A DNA stretch of 64,000 nt from CAVYPR01 sp963770505 (GCA_963770505.1 CAVYPR010000006.1:620001-684000); one strand, 5' to 3'; shown: positions 19,547-28,519, counted from the stretch's first letter. Program-made: numbers and translations. Notes: generated by a model from the sequence alone, not told the origin.

Positions 19547-20499
19547 TACTGTCCCCCGGCCGACGCCTCCTCGGGCGACTTCTTGGCCCGGCGCAGGATC
19601 TTCCGGCCCAGCCAGCCCACCGGATCGTATGACGCGTCGACCACCCGCTCCTTCAAGGGGATGATGGCGTTGTCGGTGATCTTGATGTGCTCTGGGCACA
19701 CCTCGGTGCAGCACTTGGTGATGTTGCAGAGGCCGAGCCCGCCCCGCTGGCGCACCAGCTCGCGGCGGTCATTGGTGTCGAGGGGGTGCATCTCGAGCTC
19801 GGCGAAGCGGATGAAGAAGCGCGGCCCGGCGTAGCGGGGCTTGTTCTCCTCGTGGTCACGGATGACGTGGCAGACGTCCTGGCACATGAAGCATTCGATG
19901 CATTTGCGGAACTCCTGGCCGCGTTCCACGTCCACCTGCTGCATGCGGTAGCCGTCGGGCGGGGGCGGGGCGGGCTGGAAGGCCGGGACGGTCTTGGCCA
20001 CCTCGAAGTTGAAGCTCACGTCGGTGACCAGGTCCCGCACGATGGGGAAGGTCCGCATCGGGGCCACCGTCACCGGTCCCTCGGGGAGGGTGTCCATCCT
20101 GGTCATGCACATGAGGCGGGGCTTGCCATTGATCTCGGCCGAGCACGAGCCGCATTTGCCGGCCTTGCAGTTCCAGCGGCAGGCCAGGTCGGGGGCGTCG
20201 GTGGCCTGGATGCGGTGGATGACGTCGAGGACGACCTCGCCTTCCTGCTCCTCCACTGTGAACTGGACGAACTCGCCTCCACCCTGGTCGCCACGCCAGA
20301 TGTGCATGGCGATCCAGCCCTCTGTCTCTTCTGTCCCGGCTGTCTCATCGTCGGCTGTGTCGCCGGCCTCTGCGTCCTCGAGGGGCGTGTCGAGAGCCTC
20401 CTTCGACTCGCTCGTGCCGAGTGCGACGCTGTGGCCCTCGGCCGTCTCGTCGTCGGGCGTCGGGACCGCGCCGGTCTCCTCGGGCTGTGTGTCGGCCAT
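19546..20499 (-). CDS. sdhB: Succinate dehydrogenase/fumarate reductase iron-sulfur subunit
   Basis: A 317-residue subunit that passes electrons from the flavoprotein to the membrane quinone site. Seen: the plant-type [2Fe-2S] ligands in CRWNCKAGKCGSC; then two ferredoxin-like clusters, CIECFMCQDVCHVI and CNITKCCTEVCPEH, supplying ligands for [4Fe-4S] and [3Fe-4S] centres. The first 62 residues are an unusual acidic, Thr/Glu/Asp-rich extension (MADTQPEETG, ending in ETEGW) absent from typical 240-260-residue SdhB. No internal start with a good ribosome site was found that would remove it. The ATG overlaps the TGA of sdhA by one base. The short C-terminus ends EEASAGGQ. Confidence 0.93.
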   Translation of the reverse strand: MADTQPEETGAVPTPDDETAEGHSVALGTSESKEALDTPLEDAEAGDTADDETAGTEETEGWIAMHIWRGDQGGGEFVQFTVEEQEGEVVLDVIHRIQATDAPDLACRWNCKAGKCGSCSAEINGKPRLMCMTRMDTLPEGPVTVAPMRTFPIVRDLVTDVSFNFEVAKTVPAFQPAPPPPDGYRMQQVDVERGQEFRKCIECFMCQDVCHVIRDHEENKPRYAGPRFFIRFAELEMHPLDTNDRRELVRQRGGLGLCNITKCCTEVCPEHIKITDNAIIPLKERVVDASYDPVGWLGRKILRRAKKSPEEASAGGQ

Positions 20500-22313
20500 C
20501 AGTGTCCCTCCTCCAGCAGCGCGCGCAGCTCCGGTGGCATCTCGGGGAGCGGCTCGGGGGTAACGGTGATCGGGGCGTCGGGACCGCGCTGTCCGGTCTG
20601 GCGCTGGACGAAGTTGACCTTGCCCAGCTCGGGGTCGGCCGCCGGATAGTCGTCCCGGGTGTGGCCGCCCCGGCTCTCCTTGCGGTGCAGGGCGCCCTGG
20701 GCCACGGCCGTGGACACCGTGAGCATGGCCGGCAGGTCGGTCGCCAGGTTCCAGCCCGGGTTGTAGGCCCGTCCCCCGCCCACGGCCAGCTTCCCGCAGC
20801 GCTCGCGCAGCTCGACCAGGACCTCGAGCGCCTCCTCGAGCTCGGGGCCGGTCCGGATGATCCCGACCAGCGACTGCATCGTCTCCTGCAGGTCGTGCTG
20901 GAGGTCGTAGGGGTTCTCGTCGCCCTCGCGCTCGAAGGGCGCCAGCGCCTCGGCCACCACCGCCTCGACCTGGGCGTCGTCGACCACCGGGTCCCCGCCC
21001 CTCCCCTGGGCGAAGTCGGCGGCCCCGATCCCGGCCCGCCGGCCGAAGACGATGAGGTCCGAGAGGGAGTTGCCGCCGAGCCGGTTGGCCCCGTGCATCC
21101 CCCCGGCCACCTCGCCGCAGGCGAACAGGCCCGGCACGGTGGCGGCCTCGGTGTCGGCGTCGACCCGGACCCCGCCCATCATGTAGTGCAGGGTCGGCCC
21201 CACCTCCATCGGGGTGGCGGTGATGTCCACGCCGGCCAGCTCCATGAACTGGTGGTACATCGAGGGCAGGCGGCGGCGGATGTACTCCGCCGTACGCCGG
21301 CTGGCGATGTCGAGGTACACCCCGCCGTGCGGGCTGCCCCTGCCCGCCTTCACCTCGGAGTTGATGGCCCGGGCCACCTCGTCACGGGGGAGCAGGTCGG
21401 GGGTGCGCCGGTTGTTGGTGTGGTCGTCGTACCACCGGTCCGCCTCCTCCTCGGTCTCCGCCGTCTCGGCCCGGAACATGGGGGCGACGTAGTTGAACAT
21501 GAACCGTTCGCCCTCGCTGTTGCGCAGCACCCCGCCGTCGCCCCGGACGCCCTCGGTGACGAGCAGTCCGCGCACCGACAAGGGCCAGACCATGCCGGTC
21601 GGGTGGAACTGCACGCATTCCATCTCGATGACGTCCGCTCCGGCCCAGATGGCCATGGCGTGGCCGTCCCCGGTCGACTCCCAGCTGTTGGAGGTGTAGA
21701 GCCAGCTCTTGCCGATCGACCCCGTGGCCAGCACCACGGCCCGGGCCGTGAAGGTGACGAACTCGCCGGTCGGGCGCCAGTAGCCGACGGCCCCCGAGAC
21801 CCGGCCCTCGGCGTCGGCCAGGAGGCGCAGGACCTTGCACTCCATGAAGACGTCGATGTCCATGCTGACGGCCTTCTGCTGGAGGGTCCGGATCAGCTCC
21901 AGCCCCGTCCGGTCGCCCACGTGGGCGAGCCGGGCATAGCGGTGGCCGCCGAAGTCCCGCTGGGTGATCCGTCCGTCCTTGGTCCGGTCGAACAGCGCCC
22001 CCCACTCCTCGAGCTCGTGGACTCGCTCCGGCGCCTCCTGGGCGTGGATCTGCGCCATGCGCCAGTTGTTGAGCATCTTGCCGCCGCGCATGGTGTCGCG
22101 GAAGTGGACCTTCCAGTTGTCCTCGGGGTACACGTTGCCCATGGCCGCGGCCACGCCGCCCTCGGCCATGACCGTGTGGGCCTTGCCCAGCAGCGATTTG
22201 CAGACGAGGGCGGTGCGCAGCCCCCGGGCCTTGGCCTCGATCGCCGCCCGCAACCCGGCCCCGCCGGCGCCGATGACGATCACGTCGTAGCTGTGGGATT
22301 CGTACTCGGCCAT
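20499..22313 (-). CDS. sdhA: Succinate dehydrogenase flavoprotein subunit
   Basis: A 604-residue FAD subunit oxidising succinate to fumarate on the cytoplasmic face. Seen: FAD Rossmann motif VIVIGAGGAGLRAAIEA at residues 11-27; the region AHTVMAEGGVAAAMGN, where the His is the expected site of covalent FAD linkage; substrate-site motifs ECVQFHPTGM and RGDGGVLRN; and the C-terminal FAD-binding signature CGEVAGGMHGANRLGGNSLS. The length is normal. The start ATG 22313 is preceded by two AGGAC repeats acting as ribosome site. It is second in the operon, 63 bases after sdhC, and overlaps sdhB. The set resembles the mycobacterial Sdh1 arrangement (membrane, flavo, iron-sulfur). Confidence 0.95.
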   Translation of the reverse strand: MAEYESHSYDVIVIGAGGAGLRAAIEAKARGLRTALVCKSLLGKAHTVMAEGGVAAAMGNVYPEDNWKVHFRDTMRGGKMLNNWRMAQIHAQEAPERVHELEEWGALFDRTKDGRITQRDFGGHRYARLAHVGDRTGLELIRTLQQKAVSMDIDVFMECKVLRLLADAEGRVSGAVGYWRPTGEFVTFTARAVVLATGSIGKSWLYTSNSWESTGDGHAMAIWAGADVIEMECVQFHPTGMVWPLSVRGLLVTEGVRGDGGVLRNSEGERFMFNYVAPMFRAETAETEEEADRWYDDHTNNRRTPDLLPRDEVARAINSEVKAGRGSPHGGVYLDIASRRTAEYIRRRLPSMYHQFMELAGVDITATPMEVGPTLHYMMGGVRVDADTEAATVPGLFACGEVAGGMHGANRLGGNSLSDLIVFGRRAGIGAADFAQGRGGDPVVDDAQVEAVVAEALAPFEREGDENPYDLQHDLQETMQSLVGIIRTGPELEEALEVLVELRERCGKLAVGGGRAYNPGWNLATDLPAMLTVSTAVAQGALHRKESRGGHTRDDYPAADPELGKVNFVQRQTGQRGPDAPITVTPEPLPEMPPELRALLEEGH

Positions 22314-22376
22314 GTCCTGTCCTGTCGCTCCTGTCCTCGCCGCCGCGCCCGTCGCCCTGCGAACCCGTCGGTCCGC

Positions 22377-23198
22377 CTAGAAGAGGCGGTAGTCGGTGAT
22401 CGTGCCGCTGGCCACCAATCGCACGTAGAGATCGGTCAGGGCGACGAAGATCAGGCTTGCCCAGGCGAACTTCATGTGGCTGGCGTTGAGCGGGGTGACC
22501 AGCTTCCACAGCCGGTGGCGGATGGGGTGCTTGGCGAAGCTCTTGACCTGGCCGCCACAGAGGTGGCGGCACGAGTGGCACGAGAGGCTGTAGCACCACA
22601 GCAAGACGGCGTTGGCACACAGGACCAGGGTCCCGACCGTCACCCCCACCCCGAGGCCGGGCTGGCGGAAGGCCTCGATGGCGTCGATGGTGAGGATGAC
22701 GTTGAGGGCGAGTCCCAGGTAGAAGAACCACCGGTGGGAGTTCTGGAGGATGAGGGGGAACCTCGACTCGCCGGAGTAGCTGCCGTGGGCGTCGGCCACC
22801 GCGCAGTTGGGCGGGGACAGCCAGATGGACCGGTAGTAGGCCCGCCGGTAGTAGTAGCAGGTGAGCCGGAAGCCCAGCGGGACGATGAGGATGAGGATGG
22901 CCGGGGAGATCGTCCACCACGAGAGCACGGTGCCAGGGTGGCTGCCGGGCACGCAGCTCGCCGCCAGGCAGGGAGAGTAGAAGGGCGAGAGCAGGTTGCG
23001 GTGTGTGGCGGCCCCCACGTAGTAGTTCTTGTTCACGAAGGCGGCCCACGTGGAGTAGGTGACGAAGGCGATGAGCACGGTGGCGCTGACCAGGGGCTGG
23101 ACCCACCAGCGGTCCCGCCGGACGGTCGCCACCTCGGGGCCGCCGCGGGTCCCCCCGAGCTCCACCGGGGTGACGGTCACGTTCTCCACCGTCGTCAC
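22377..23198 (-). CDS. sdhC: Succinate dehydrogenase membrane anchor (mycobacterial Sdh1-type)
   Basis: A 273-residue integral membrane subunit, first gene of the operon. I chose GTG 23198 because AAAGGAG lies just upstream with ideal spacing; the frame is open further but has no such site. About five hydrophobic helices are visible (LVSATVLIAFVTYSTWAAFV; ISPAILILIVPLGF; FFYLGLALNVILTI; VTVGTLVLCANAVLLW; FAWASLIFVALTDLYV). Its most striking feature is CYSLSCHSCRHLCGG at residues 202-216 by the fourth helix. The length and gene order match the mycobacterial Sdh1 anchor, which I recall being described with a membrane-embedded Rieske-type iron-sulfur cluster instead of haem. The Cys/His cluster fits that, but the assignment is by resemblance. 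No separate sdhD is present. Confidence 0.85.
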   Translation of the reverse strand: MTTVENVTVTPVELGGTRGGPEVATVRRDRWWVQPLVSATVLIAFVTYSTWAAFVNKNYYVGAATHRNLLSPFYSPCLAASCVPGSHPGTVLSWWTISPAILILIVPLGFRLTCYYYRRAYYRSIWLSPPNCAVADAHGSYSGESRFPLILQNSHRWFFYLGLALNVILTIDAIEAFRQPGLGVGVTVGTLVLCANAVLLWCYSLSCHSCRHLCGGQVKSFAKHPIRHRLWKLVTPLNASHMKFAWASLIFVALTDLYVRLVASGTITDYRLF

Positions 23199-23390
23199 GC
23201 CGTTCTCCTTTCCGGTCTCCCGAGCCCTTCGTCGAGGGGCGGGAGGCAGCCCACGTGCGCCCGAAGGGCCCAAGGGGCCGGAGTGCGGGCGGGCCTCATC
23301 ATTTCAGACGCTAGCGGTGGAGACACAACTCGCTGAGTTCCCGCCAGGAGCCCAGGCGCCGTCCGGCACCGCCGGGCATAGGCTCGAACC

Positions 23391-24833
23391 ATGCCCGCCA
23401 CTCCCTTCACCATCCCCACCCCGCCCCACGACCTACCCCGGACCCTCGGCGACCTGCGGGCGTCTGGGTGGCAGTCGGTCCCCGTCGCCGAGGAGCTCCG
23501 CCGCAACGCGTCGGCCCGGATCAGTGCCGGCGAGCCCCTGGTCACCGGGGTGCTGGGCTTCGAGGACACCGTCCTGCCCCAGCTGGAGAACGCCTTGTTG
23601 GCCGGCCACGACGTCATACTCCTCGGCGAGCGCGGCCAGGCCAAGACGCGCCTCATCCGCTCGATGGTGGAGCTCCTCGACGAGTGGCTGCCGGTCATCG
23701 CCGGGTCGGAGATCAACGACGACCCCTACCTGCCCACCTCCCGCTTCGCCCGGGTAAAGGTGGCCGAGGAGGGCGACGAGACGCCGATCGCCTGGCTGCA
23801 CCGCTCCGACCGTTACGGCGAGAAGCTGGCCACCCCCGACACCTCGATCGCCGACCTGATCGGCGAGGTCGACCCGATCAAGGTGGCCGAGGGCCGATAC
23901 CTCTCCGACGAGCTCGCCCTCCACTACGGCCTGGTGCCCCGGGTCAACCGGGGGATCTTCGCCATCAACGAGCTGCCCGACCTGGCCGAGAGGATCCAGG
24001 TCGGTCTCCTGAACGTGCTCGAGGAGCGCGACGTGCAGATCCGGGGCCACCGGATCCGCCTCCCCCTCGACGTGATGCTGGTGGCCACCGCCAACCCCGA
24101 GGACTACACCAACCGCGGGCGGATCATCACCCCGTTGAAGGACCGCTTCGGGGCGCAGATCCGCACCCACTACCCGCTCGACACCCGGACCGAGATGGCG
24201 GTGATGCGCTCGGAGGCCGAGCTGCCCCAGCACGGCCCGCCGGTGACGGTGCCCGCGTACCTCGAGGAGGTGGTGGCCGAGATCAGCCAGCTGGCCCGGC
24301 GCAGCCCACACCTCAACCAGCGCAGCGGCGTGTCGGTGCGCCTCACCATCGCCAACTACGAGACCCTGGTGGCCAACGCCCTGCGCCGGGCGCTGCGGAC
24401 CGGGGAGCCGGTGGCCGTGCCGCGGGTGAGCGACCTGTCGGCGCTCGTCTCATCCACCCAGGGCAAGGTGGAGGTGGAGGCCCTCGAGGAGGGCCGGGAG
24501 CACGAGGTGGTGGCCCAGTTGGCCTCGGCCGCCGTGCTGGCGGTCTTCCGTCGGCGGGTCACCCTCGCCGACCCCGGGGCCGTGGTGGCCTCCTTCGAGG
24601 CGGAACAGGTGGTGCATGCCGGCGACGACCTCCCGGCCGCCGAGTACCTCGCCGTGCTGCGCGACATGCCGGCCCTGGAGCCCCCCACCCGGGCCCTGGC
24701 CGGCCCCGAGGCCGCCGAGTCACCGGCCCTGCTGGCCAGCGCGCTCGAGTTCCTGCTCGAGGGGCTGCACCTCACCAAGCGGCTGAACAAGGACGCCTCG
24801 GGCGCCCGCGCCCTGTACCGGAGCCGGAAGTGA
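23391..24833 (+). CDS. MoxR/ChlI-type AAA+ ATPase
   Basis: A 480-residue ATPase. Walker A is GERGQAKT at residues 79-86; the magnesium-chelatase-like feature GIFAINELPDLAERIQVGLL follows (Walker B position), then LPLDVMLVATANPEDYTNRG (sensor 1) and DRFGAQIRTHYP. This is the magnesium-chelatase/MoxR class that works with a VWA-domain partner to remodel or insert cofactors into target proteins. The partner gene follows four bases after the stop, so they form an operon. No chelatase H subunit is nearby, so tetrapyrrole metalation is not supported. The target is unknown. It is transcribed divergently from the sdh operon; the start ATG at 23391 lies 192 bases from sdhC. Confidence 0.85.
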   Translation: MPATPFTIPTPPHDLPRTLGDLRASGWQSVPVAEELRRNASARISAGEPLVTGVLGFEDTVLPQLENALLAGHDVILLGERGQAKTRLIRSMVELLDEWLPVIAGSEINDDPYLPTSRFARVKVAEEGDETPIAWLHRSDRYGEKLATPDTSIADLIGEVDPIKVAEGRYLSDELALHYGLVPRVNRGIFAINELPDLAERIQVGLLNVLEERDVQIRGHRIRLPLDVMLVATANPEDYTNRGRIITPLKDRFGAQIRTHYPLDTRTEMAVMRSEAELPQHGPPVTVPAYLEEVVAEISQLARRSPHLNQRSGVSVRLTIANYETLVANALRRALRTGEPVAVPRVSDLSALVSSTQGKVEVEALEEGREHEVVAQLASAAVLAVFRRRVTLADPGAVVASFEAEQVVHAGDDLPAAEYLAVLRDMPALEPPTRALAGPEAAESPALLASALEFLLEGLHLTKRLNKDASGARALYRSRK

Positions 24834-24837
24834 GCGG

Positions 24838-26841
24838 GTGACCGCCCGTTACGACTACCGGAGCTGGGACGGCTCCCAGGAGGGGTTCGGCCTCGACCCC
24901 GAGGACCTGTTGGCCGAGCTGACCGACGAGGTGCTGGCCGGCGGCGACTTCGACGACGCCCTGCGGCGGCTCATGCGCACCGGGATGCGCGCCCAGAGCG
25001 GTGAGCGGGTCCTCGGCTCGCGCCAGCTCCTCGAGCGGCTCCGTCGCCGGCGGGCCGAGCTTCTCGAGCGCGGCGACCCCGACGGCGAGCTGTCCCGGGT
25101 GGCCCAGGCCCTCGACGAGGTGATGGCCGAGGAGCGGGCGGCCATCGACGAACTGGTGGACGAGGCGCGGGTCTCGGGAGACGAGCGGCGCCAGGAAGTG
25201 ACCGACGACGTGGCCGCCGAGCGCAGGATCGCCCTCGACCTCCTCCCCGACGACGTGGCCGGCCGTGTGCGCGGGCTGCAGGGCTACGACTTCGTCTCCT
25301 CCGATGCCCGGGAGCGGTTCGAGCAGCTGGTCGAGGAGCTGCGCAAGGAGGTGGCCGAGACCTACACCAAGGGGGTGTCCGAAGCGCTCGGCTCGATGGG
25401 GCCCGAGCAGCTGGCCCGGCTGCGCGACGCCTTCGACGCCCTCAACAAGATGCTCGAGCAGCGCGAGCGCGGGGAGCCCCTCGACCCCACCTTCGAGGAG
25501 TTCAAGGAGCGGTTCGGGGACATGTTCCCCGGGGCCGACACCCTCGACGAGCTCTTGGAGCAGCTGGCCGCCCGCATGGCCGCCGCCGAGGCCATGTGGC
25601 GCTCGCTCTCGCCCGAGCAGCGCGAACAACTCCGGGCGCTGGCCGACTCGCTCCTCGAGGACATGGACCTGCGCTGGCAGGTCGACCGGCTCTCGTCCAA
25701 CCTCCAGCGGGCCTTCCCCGAGGCCGGCTGGGGCCAAGCCCACTCCTTCTCGGGCGACGCCCCGCTCGGGCTCTCAGAAGCCACCGACATGGCGGCCCAG
25801 CTGGGGGAGCTCGACCGTATGGAGGACGTCCTGCAGTCGGCCTCCTCGCCCGCCGCCCTCTCGGAGATCGACCTCGAGGAGGTCGCCCGCCACCTGGGCG
25901 ACGACGCGGCGCGCTCGCTCGAGCGGCTGGCCGGCCTGGCCCGCGAGCTGACGGAGGCCGGGCTCATCGAGAACCGCGGGGGCCGGACCGAGCTCACCCC
26001 CAAGGGGGTGCGCCGGATGGGGGCGCGGGCGCTCGGCGACCTCTTCAACAAGATGGCCGCCGACCGCCTGGGGGAGCACCAGACCAGCTGGTCGGGGACC
26101 GGCCACGACCGCGAGGAGACGACCAAGCCCTACGAGTACGGCGACCCCTTCAACCTCCACCTCACCCAGACCGTCCACAACGCGGTCCGCCGCGGGGGCG
26201 CGGGCATCCCGGTGCGGCTGGCCCCCGAAGACTTCGAGGTGGTCGAGACCGAGGCCCTCACCCGCTCGGCCACCGTGCTCCTGGTCGACCTGTCGATGTC
26301 GATGCCGATGCGCGACAACTTCGTGCCGGCCAAGAAGATGGCGATGGCCCTGCACACCCTCATCTCCAGCCGCTTCCCCCGGGACTACCTGGGCATCGTC
26401 GGCTTCAGCGAGGTGGCCCGGGAGATCAAGCCCGAGGACCTGCCCACCGCCATGTGGGACTACGTCTACGGCACCAACCTCCAGCACGCGCTGCTCCTGG
26501 CCCGCAAACTGCTGGCCCACCAGCACGGGACCAAGCAGATCATCGTGGTGACCGATGGCGAGCCCACCGCCCACATCGACGCCGATGGGGAGGTCTACTT
26601 CAACTACCCGCCGACGGCCGAGACCCTGCGGCGCACGATGGCCGAGGTGGTGCGCTGCACCCGGGCCGGCATCACCATCAACGTCTTCGCCCTCGATCTC
26701 GAGCGGACCCAGTTCCCCTTCGTCGACCAGATCGCCGCCATCAACGGCGGTCGCACCTTCTACACCACGCCCGACGCCCTCGGCGGCTACGTGCTGGTCG
26801 ACTTCCTGCGCCACCGGCGCGTGATCCGGCCGGCCGGCTGA
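24838..26841 (+). CDS. VWA-domain (CoxE/ChlD-like) partner of the MoxR ATPase
   Basis: A 667-residue cytoplasmic protein. Residues 1-400 are highly charged and mostly helical (many EELRR/LDELLEQL-type stretches). The C-terminal 200 residues are a von Willebrand A domain with MIDAS motif DLSMSM beginning near residue 484, the conserved Thr in YGTNLQHAL, and the Asp in VVTDGEPTAH. It starts at GTG 24838, four bases after the ATPase stop, so co-translation is likely. In MoxR-VWA pairs the VWA protein acts as substrate adaptor. No signal peptide or membrane helix was seen. Which complex the pair matures cannot be told from this window. Confidence 0.85.
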   Translation: MTARYDYRSWDGSQEGFGLDPEDLLAELTDEVLAGGDFDDALRRLMRTGMRAQSGERVLGSRQLLERLRRRRAELLERGDPDGELSRVAQALDEVMAEERAAIDELVDEARVSGDERRQEVTDDVAAERRIALDLLPDDVAGRVRGLQGYDFVSSDARERFEQLVEELRKEVAETYTKGVSEALGSMGPEQLARLRDAFDALNKMLEQRERGEPLDPTFEEFKERFGDMFPGADTLDELLEQLAARMAAAEAMWRSLSPEQREQLRALADSLLEDMDLRWQVDRLSSNLQRAFPEAGWGQAHSFSGDAPLGLSEATDMAAQLGELDRMEDVLQSASSPAALSEIDLEEVARHLGDDAARSLERLAGLARELTEAGLIENRGGRTELTPKGVRRMGARALGDLFNKMAADRLGEHQTSWSGTGHDREETTKPYEYGDPFNLHLTQTVHNAVRRGGAGIPVRLAPEDFEVVETEALTRSATVLLVDLSMSMPMRDNFVPAKKMAMALHTLISSRFPRDYLGIVGFSEVAREIKPEDLPTAMWDYVYGTNLQHALLLARKLLAHQHGTKQIIVVTDGEPTAHIDADGEVYFNYPPTAETLRRTMAEVVRCTRAGITINVFALDLERTQFPFVDQIAAINGGRTFYTTPDALGGYVLVDFLRHRRVIRPAG

Positions 26842-26946
26842 GTCCCCCGACGGGGGGCCCGACGGACAGTCCCCCACCTCTTGTGCCGGCGTGCACTTGC
26901 TTCTCCCCCTTGCACTGTGCGGCGTGATGGGCGAAGATGACATGAT

Positions 26947-26973
26947 TGTAGTTACATCACTGCCACTCAGTGG
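26947..26973 (+). promoter_or_regulatory. Candidate promoter/operator of the first whiB
   Basis: TGTAGTTACA (26947-26956) and the near-perfect palindrome GCCACTCAGTGGC (26962-26974) lie just upstream of the whiB ribosome site. The TGTA/TACA half-sites also occur in the palindrome before the second whiB. Function is inferred from position only. Confidence 0.35.
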
Positions 26974-26990
26974 CGAGGGAGGGGGTTCCG

Positions 26991-27275
26991 GTGGACCTCG
27001 TATCACTGCTCTATGGGGGCGAGGAACGGAGCTGGCAGGCCCAGGCGAACTGCATGGGCGTGGACCCGGACCTGTTCTTCCCCGAGCGAGGGGCCTCCAC
27101 CCGTGAGGCCAAGGAGGTGTGCCGGGGCTGCGTGGTGCGCGAGGACTGCCTCGAGTACGCGCTGGCCAACGGTGAGAAGTTCGGCATCTGGGGCGGCATG
27201 AGCGAACGGGAGCGCCGGCGGCTGCGCCGGGCCCGCGCCATGCAGCGCCGGGCCGCCATGGTCAACGCCAGCTAG
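26991..27275 (+). CDS. WhiB-family iron-sulfur regulator (first copy)
   Basis: A 94-residue Wbl protein. Four cysteines (C21, C44, C47, C53 in the pattern C-x22-C-x2-C-x5-C) bind a [4Fe-4S] cluster, followed by the FGIWGGMSERERR turn that contacts the sigma factor and a basic tail RRLRRARAMQRR for DNA. WhiB proteins act as redox-sensitive partners of the primary sigma factor in actinobacteria. I favour GTG 26991 because GAGGGAGGGGG is placed correctly before it; a GTG at 26970 in frame would add seven residues. The 3' end overlaps the end of the convergent formimidoyltransferase gene by 14 bases. Which WhiB class it belongs to is not decided. Confidence 0.92.
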   Translation: MDLVSLLYGGEERSWQAQANCMGVDPDLFFPERGASTREAKEVCRGCVVREDCLEYALANGEKFGIWGGMSERERRRLRRARAMQRRAAMVNAS

Positions 27276-28170
27276 CGCCGCGCCCCGCAAGCCGGGCCTC
27301 GATGGTTGTGTCGGGGTCGAGCCCCAGTTCGGCCCGACGGCCCTCGGGCGCGGCGTCGAGGACCGTCGCGGGCAGGAGGCCCACCAGCTCACCGCGGTCG
27401 ATGGTCGCCCCGGTCCCCTCCAGCAGCTGGGCCACGCGGTCGTGCACCTCGGCCGGGCCGTGCACCCCCGGGTCCACCAGGTTGCACGAGACCTGGGCCC
27501 GTCCCGCCAGGTCGAGGCCGAGTGCCCGCACCCCCGGGCCCCGCAGTTGCCGGGCGACCGCTCGGGCCACCTCGGCGTTCCCCCCGGCCAGCCAGAGGTT
27601 GTAGGCGACGAGGAACCCCCGGGCCCCGACGGCACACCCCCCGGCGGTCGGGTGCGGGCCCCCTTCGCCGACGTCGGGGGCGAGCCCGGTGAAGGCGAGC
27701 CGGCGAACCTCCGGCAGCGTCCGCTCGCCGCCCCCGGGCAGCGGTCCGTAGGAGAAGCAGGGGATCCCGAGCTCTGACCACGCCCAGCGTGCGAAACGGT
27801 CCCGGGCGGCCACCGCTCCCGTCAGTGGGGGCGCCGGGTCCAGCCGGAACCCCGGGTCGCCGGCACCGCTGTCCGTCGGGGCGGGGACCGCCAGGGACAC
27901 CAAGGGCACGAACGGGACGACGTCCACCACCCCCAGCCTCGGGTGCCGTCCCTGGTGGGTCCCGAGATCGAGGATCTCGACGGCGAGGACGGTCAGGCGG
28001 CGGACCGACGCCTCCACCGCGTCGTCGGTTCCGGCCAGGGTGAAGACCGTGCGGTGGTGGTCGGGGTCGCTGTGCCGGTCGAGCATGGTGTCGCCGACCT
28101 CATCGGAGAGCCGGTCGAGGAGCGCCCGGTCACGCCCCTCGCTCACGTTGACGACGCACTCAAGTCCCAT
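27262..28170 (-). CDS. Glutamate formimidoyltransferase
   Basis: A 302-residue protein matching the formiminotransferase N- and middle domains: start MGLECVVNVSEGRD, then the substrate-loop region SDPDHHRTVFTLAG and HPRLGVVDVVPFVPL, and later ACVLMR-like elements LVAYNLWLAGGNAEVARAVA. The enzyme moves the formimino group from formimidoyl-glutamate to tetrahydrofolate in histidine degradation. There is no cyclodeaminase domain (family fusions are about 540 residues), and no other hut gene is in the window. It sits between two whiB genes and is convergent with the first. The start is ATG 28170; no strong ribosome site was seen. Confidence 0.85.
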   Translation of the reverse strand: MGLECVVNVSEGRDRALLDRLSDEVGDTMLDRHSDPDHHRTVFTLAGTDDAVEASVRRLTVLAVEILDLGTHQGRHPRLGVVDVVPFVPLVSLAVPAPTDSGAGDPGFRLDPAPPLTGAVAARDRFARWAWSELGIPCFSYGPLPGGGERTLPEVRRLAFTGLAPDVGEGGPHPTAGGCAVGARGFLVAYNLWLAGGNAEVARAVARQLRGPGVRALGLDLAGRAQVSCNLVDPGVHGPAEVHDRVAQLLEGTGATIDRGELVGLLPATVLDAAPEGRRAELGLDPDTTIEARLAGRGASWR

Positions 28171-28253
28171 CGGGACCCGGCGGTCGCAGATGCTGGCGGT
28201 GCGGCGTCACGGCCCGGCTGCGTGCGGCCGGGCCGGGCCCGCGCTGGGGCGGA

Positions 28254-28499
28254 TCAGAACGCGGCGACCGGTTGGGCGGTGCGGCGGCGGCGGAGGATGC
28301 GCCGGCGCTCGCGCTCGGAGCGTCCCCCCCAGACGCCGTGGTCGATCCGGTGTGCGAGGGCGTACTCGAGACATGTCTCGGAGACCGGGCACTCAGCACA
28401 GATGCGCTGCGCCACCTGCACCCCGATCCCGTCGCTCGGGAAGAACGTCGCGGGCGGGATTTCCCTGCACTTACCGTCGGCCATCCATTCGGCATCCAT
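28254..28499 (-). CDS. WhiB-family iron-sulfur regulator (second copy)
   Basis: An 81-residue Wbl protein with cysteines C11, C34, C37 and C43 (ICAECPVSETC), then HGVWGGRSERERR and a strongly basic tail RRILRRRRTAQ. It is shorter than the first copy because the N-terminus before Cys1 is trimmed to ten residues (MDAEWMADGK). The ATG 28499 follows a GGAG eight bases upstream. A perfect 6-6-6 palindrome lies 21-38 bases upstream of the start, suggesting repression or autoregulation. Two Wbl genes within 1.5 kb on opposite strands suggest a duplicated regulatory locus, although the proteins are not closely similar. Confidence 0.93.
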   Translation of the reverse strand: MDAEWMADGKCREIPPATFFPSDGIGVQVAQRICAECPVSETCLEYALAHRIDHGVWGGRSERERRRILRRRRTAQPVAAF

Positions 28500-28519
28500 A
28501 AGCGCTCCGTTTCAGTTTC

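Noticed and set aside
20421..23336. 971-codon plus-strand open frame across the sdh genes
   Set aside because: It is antisense to three clearly recognisable sdh genes. High G+C leaves long open frames opposite real genes, and its translation is a His/Gly/Asp/Arg-rich shadow.
23391..26841. Magnesium chelatase (ChlI/ChlD) for tetrapyrrole synthesis
   Set aside because: There is no ChlH or porphyrin gene nearby. The pair fits the broader MoxR-VWA class.
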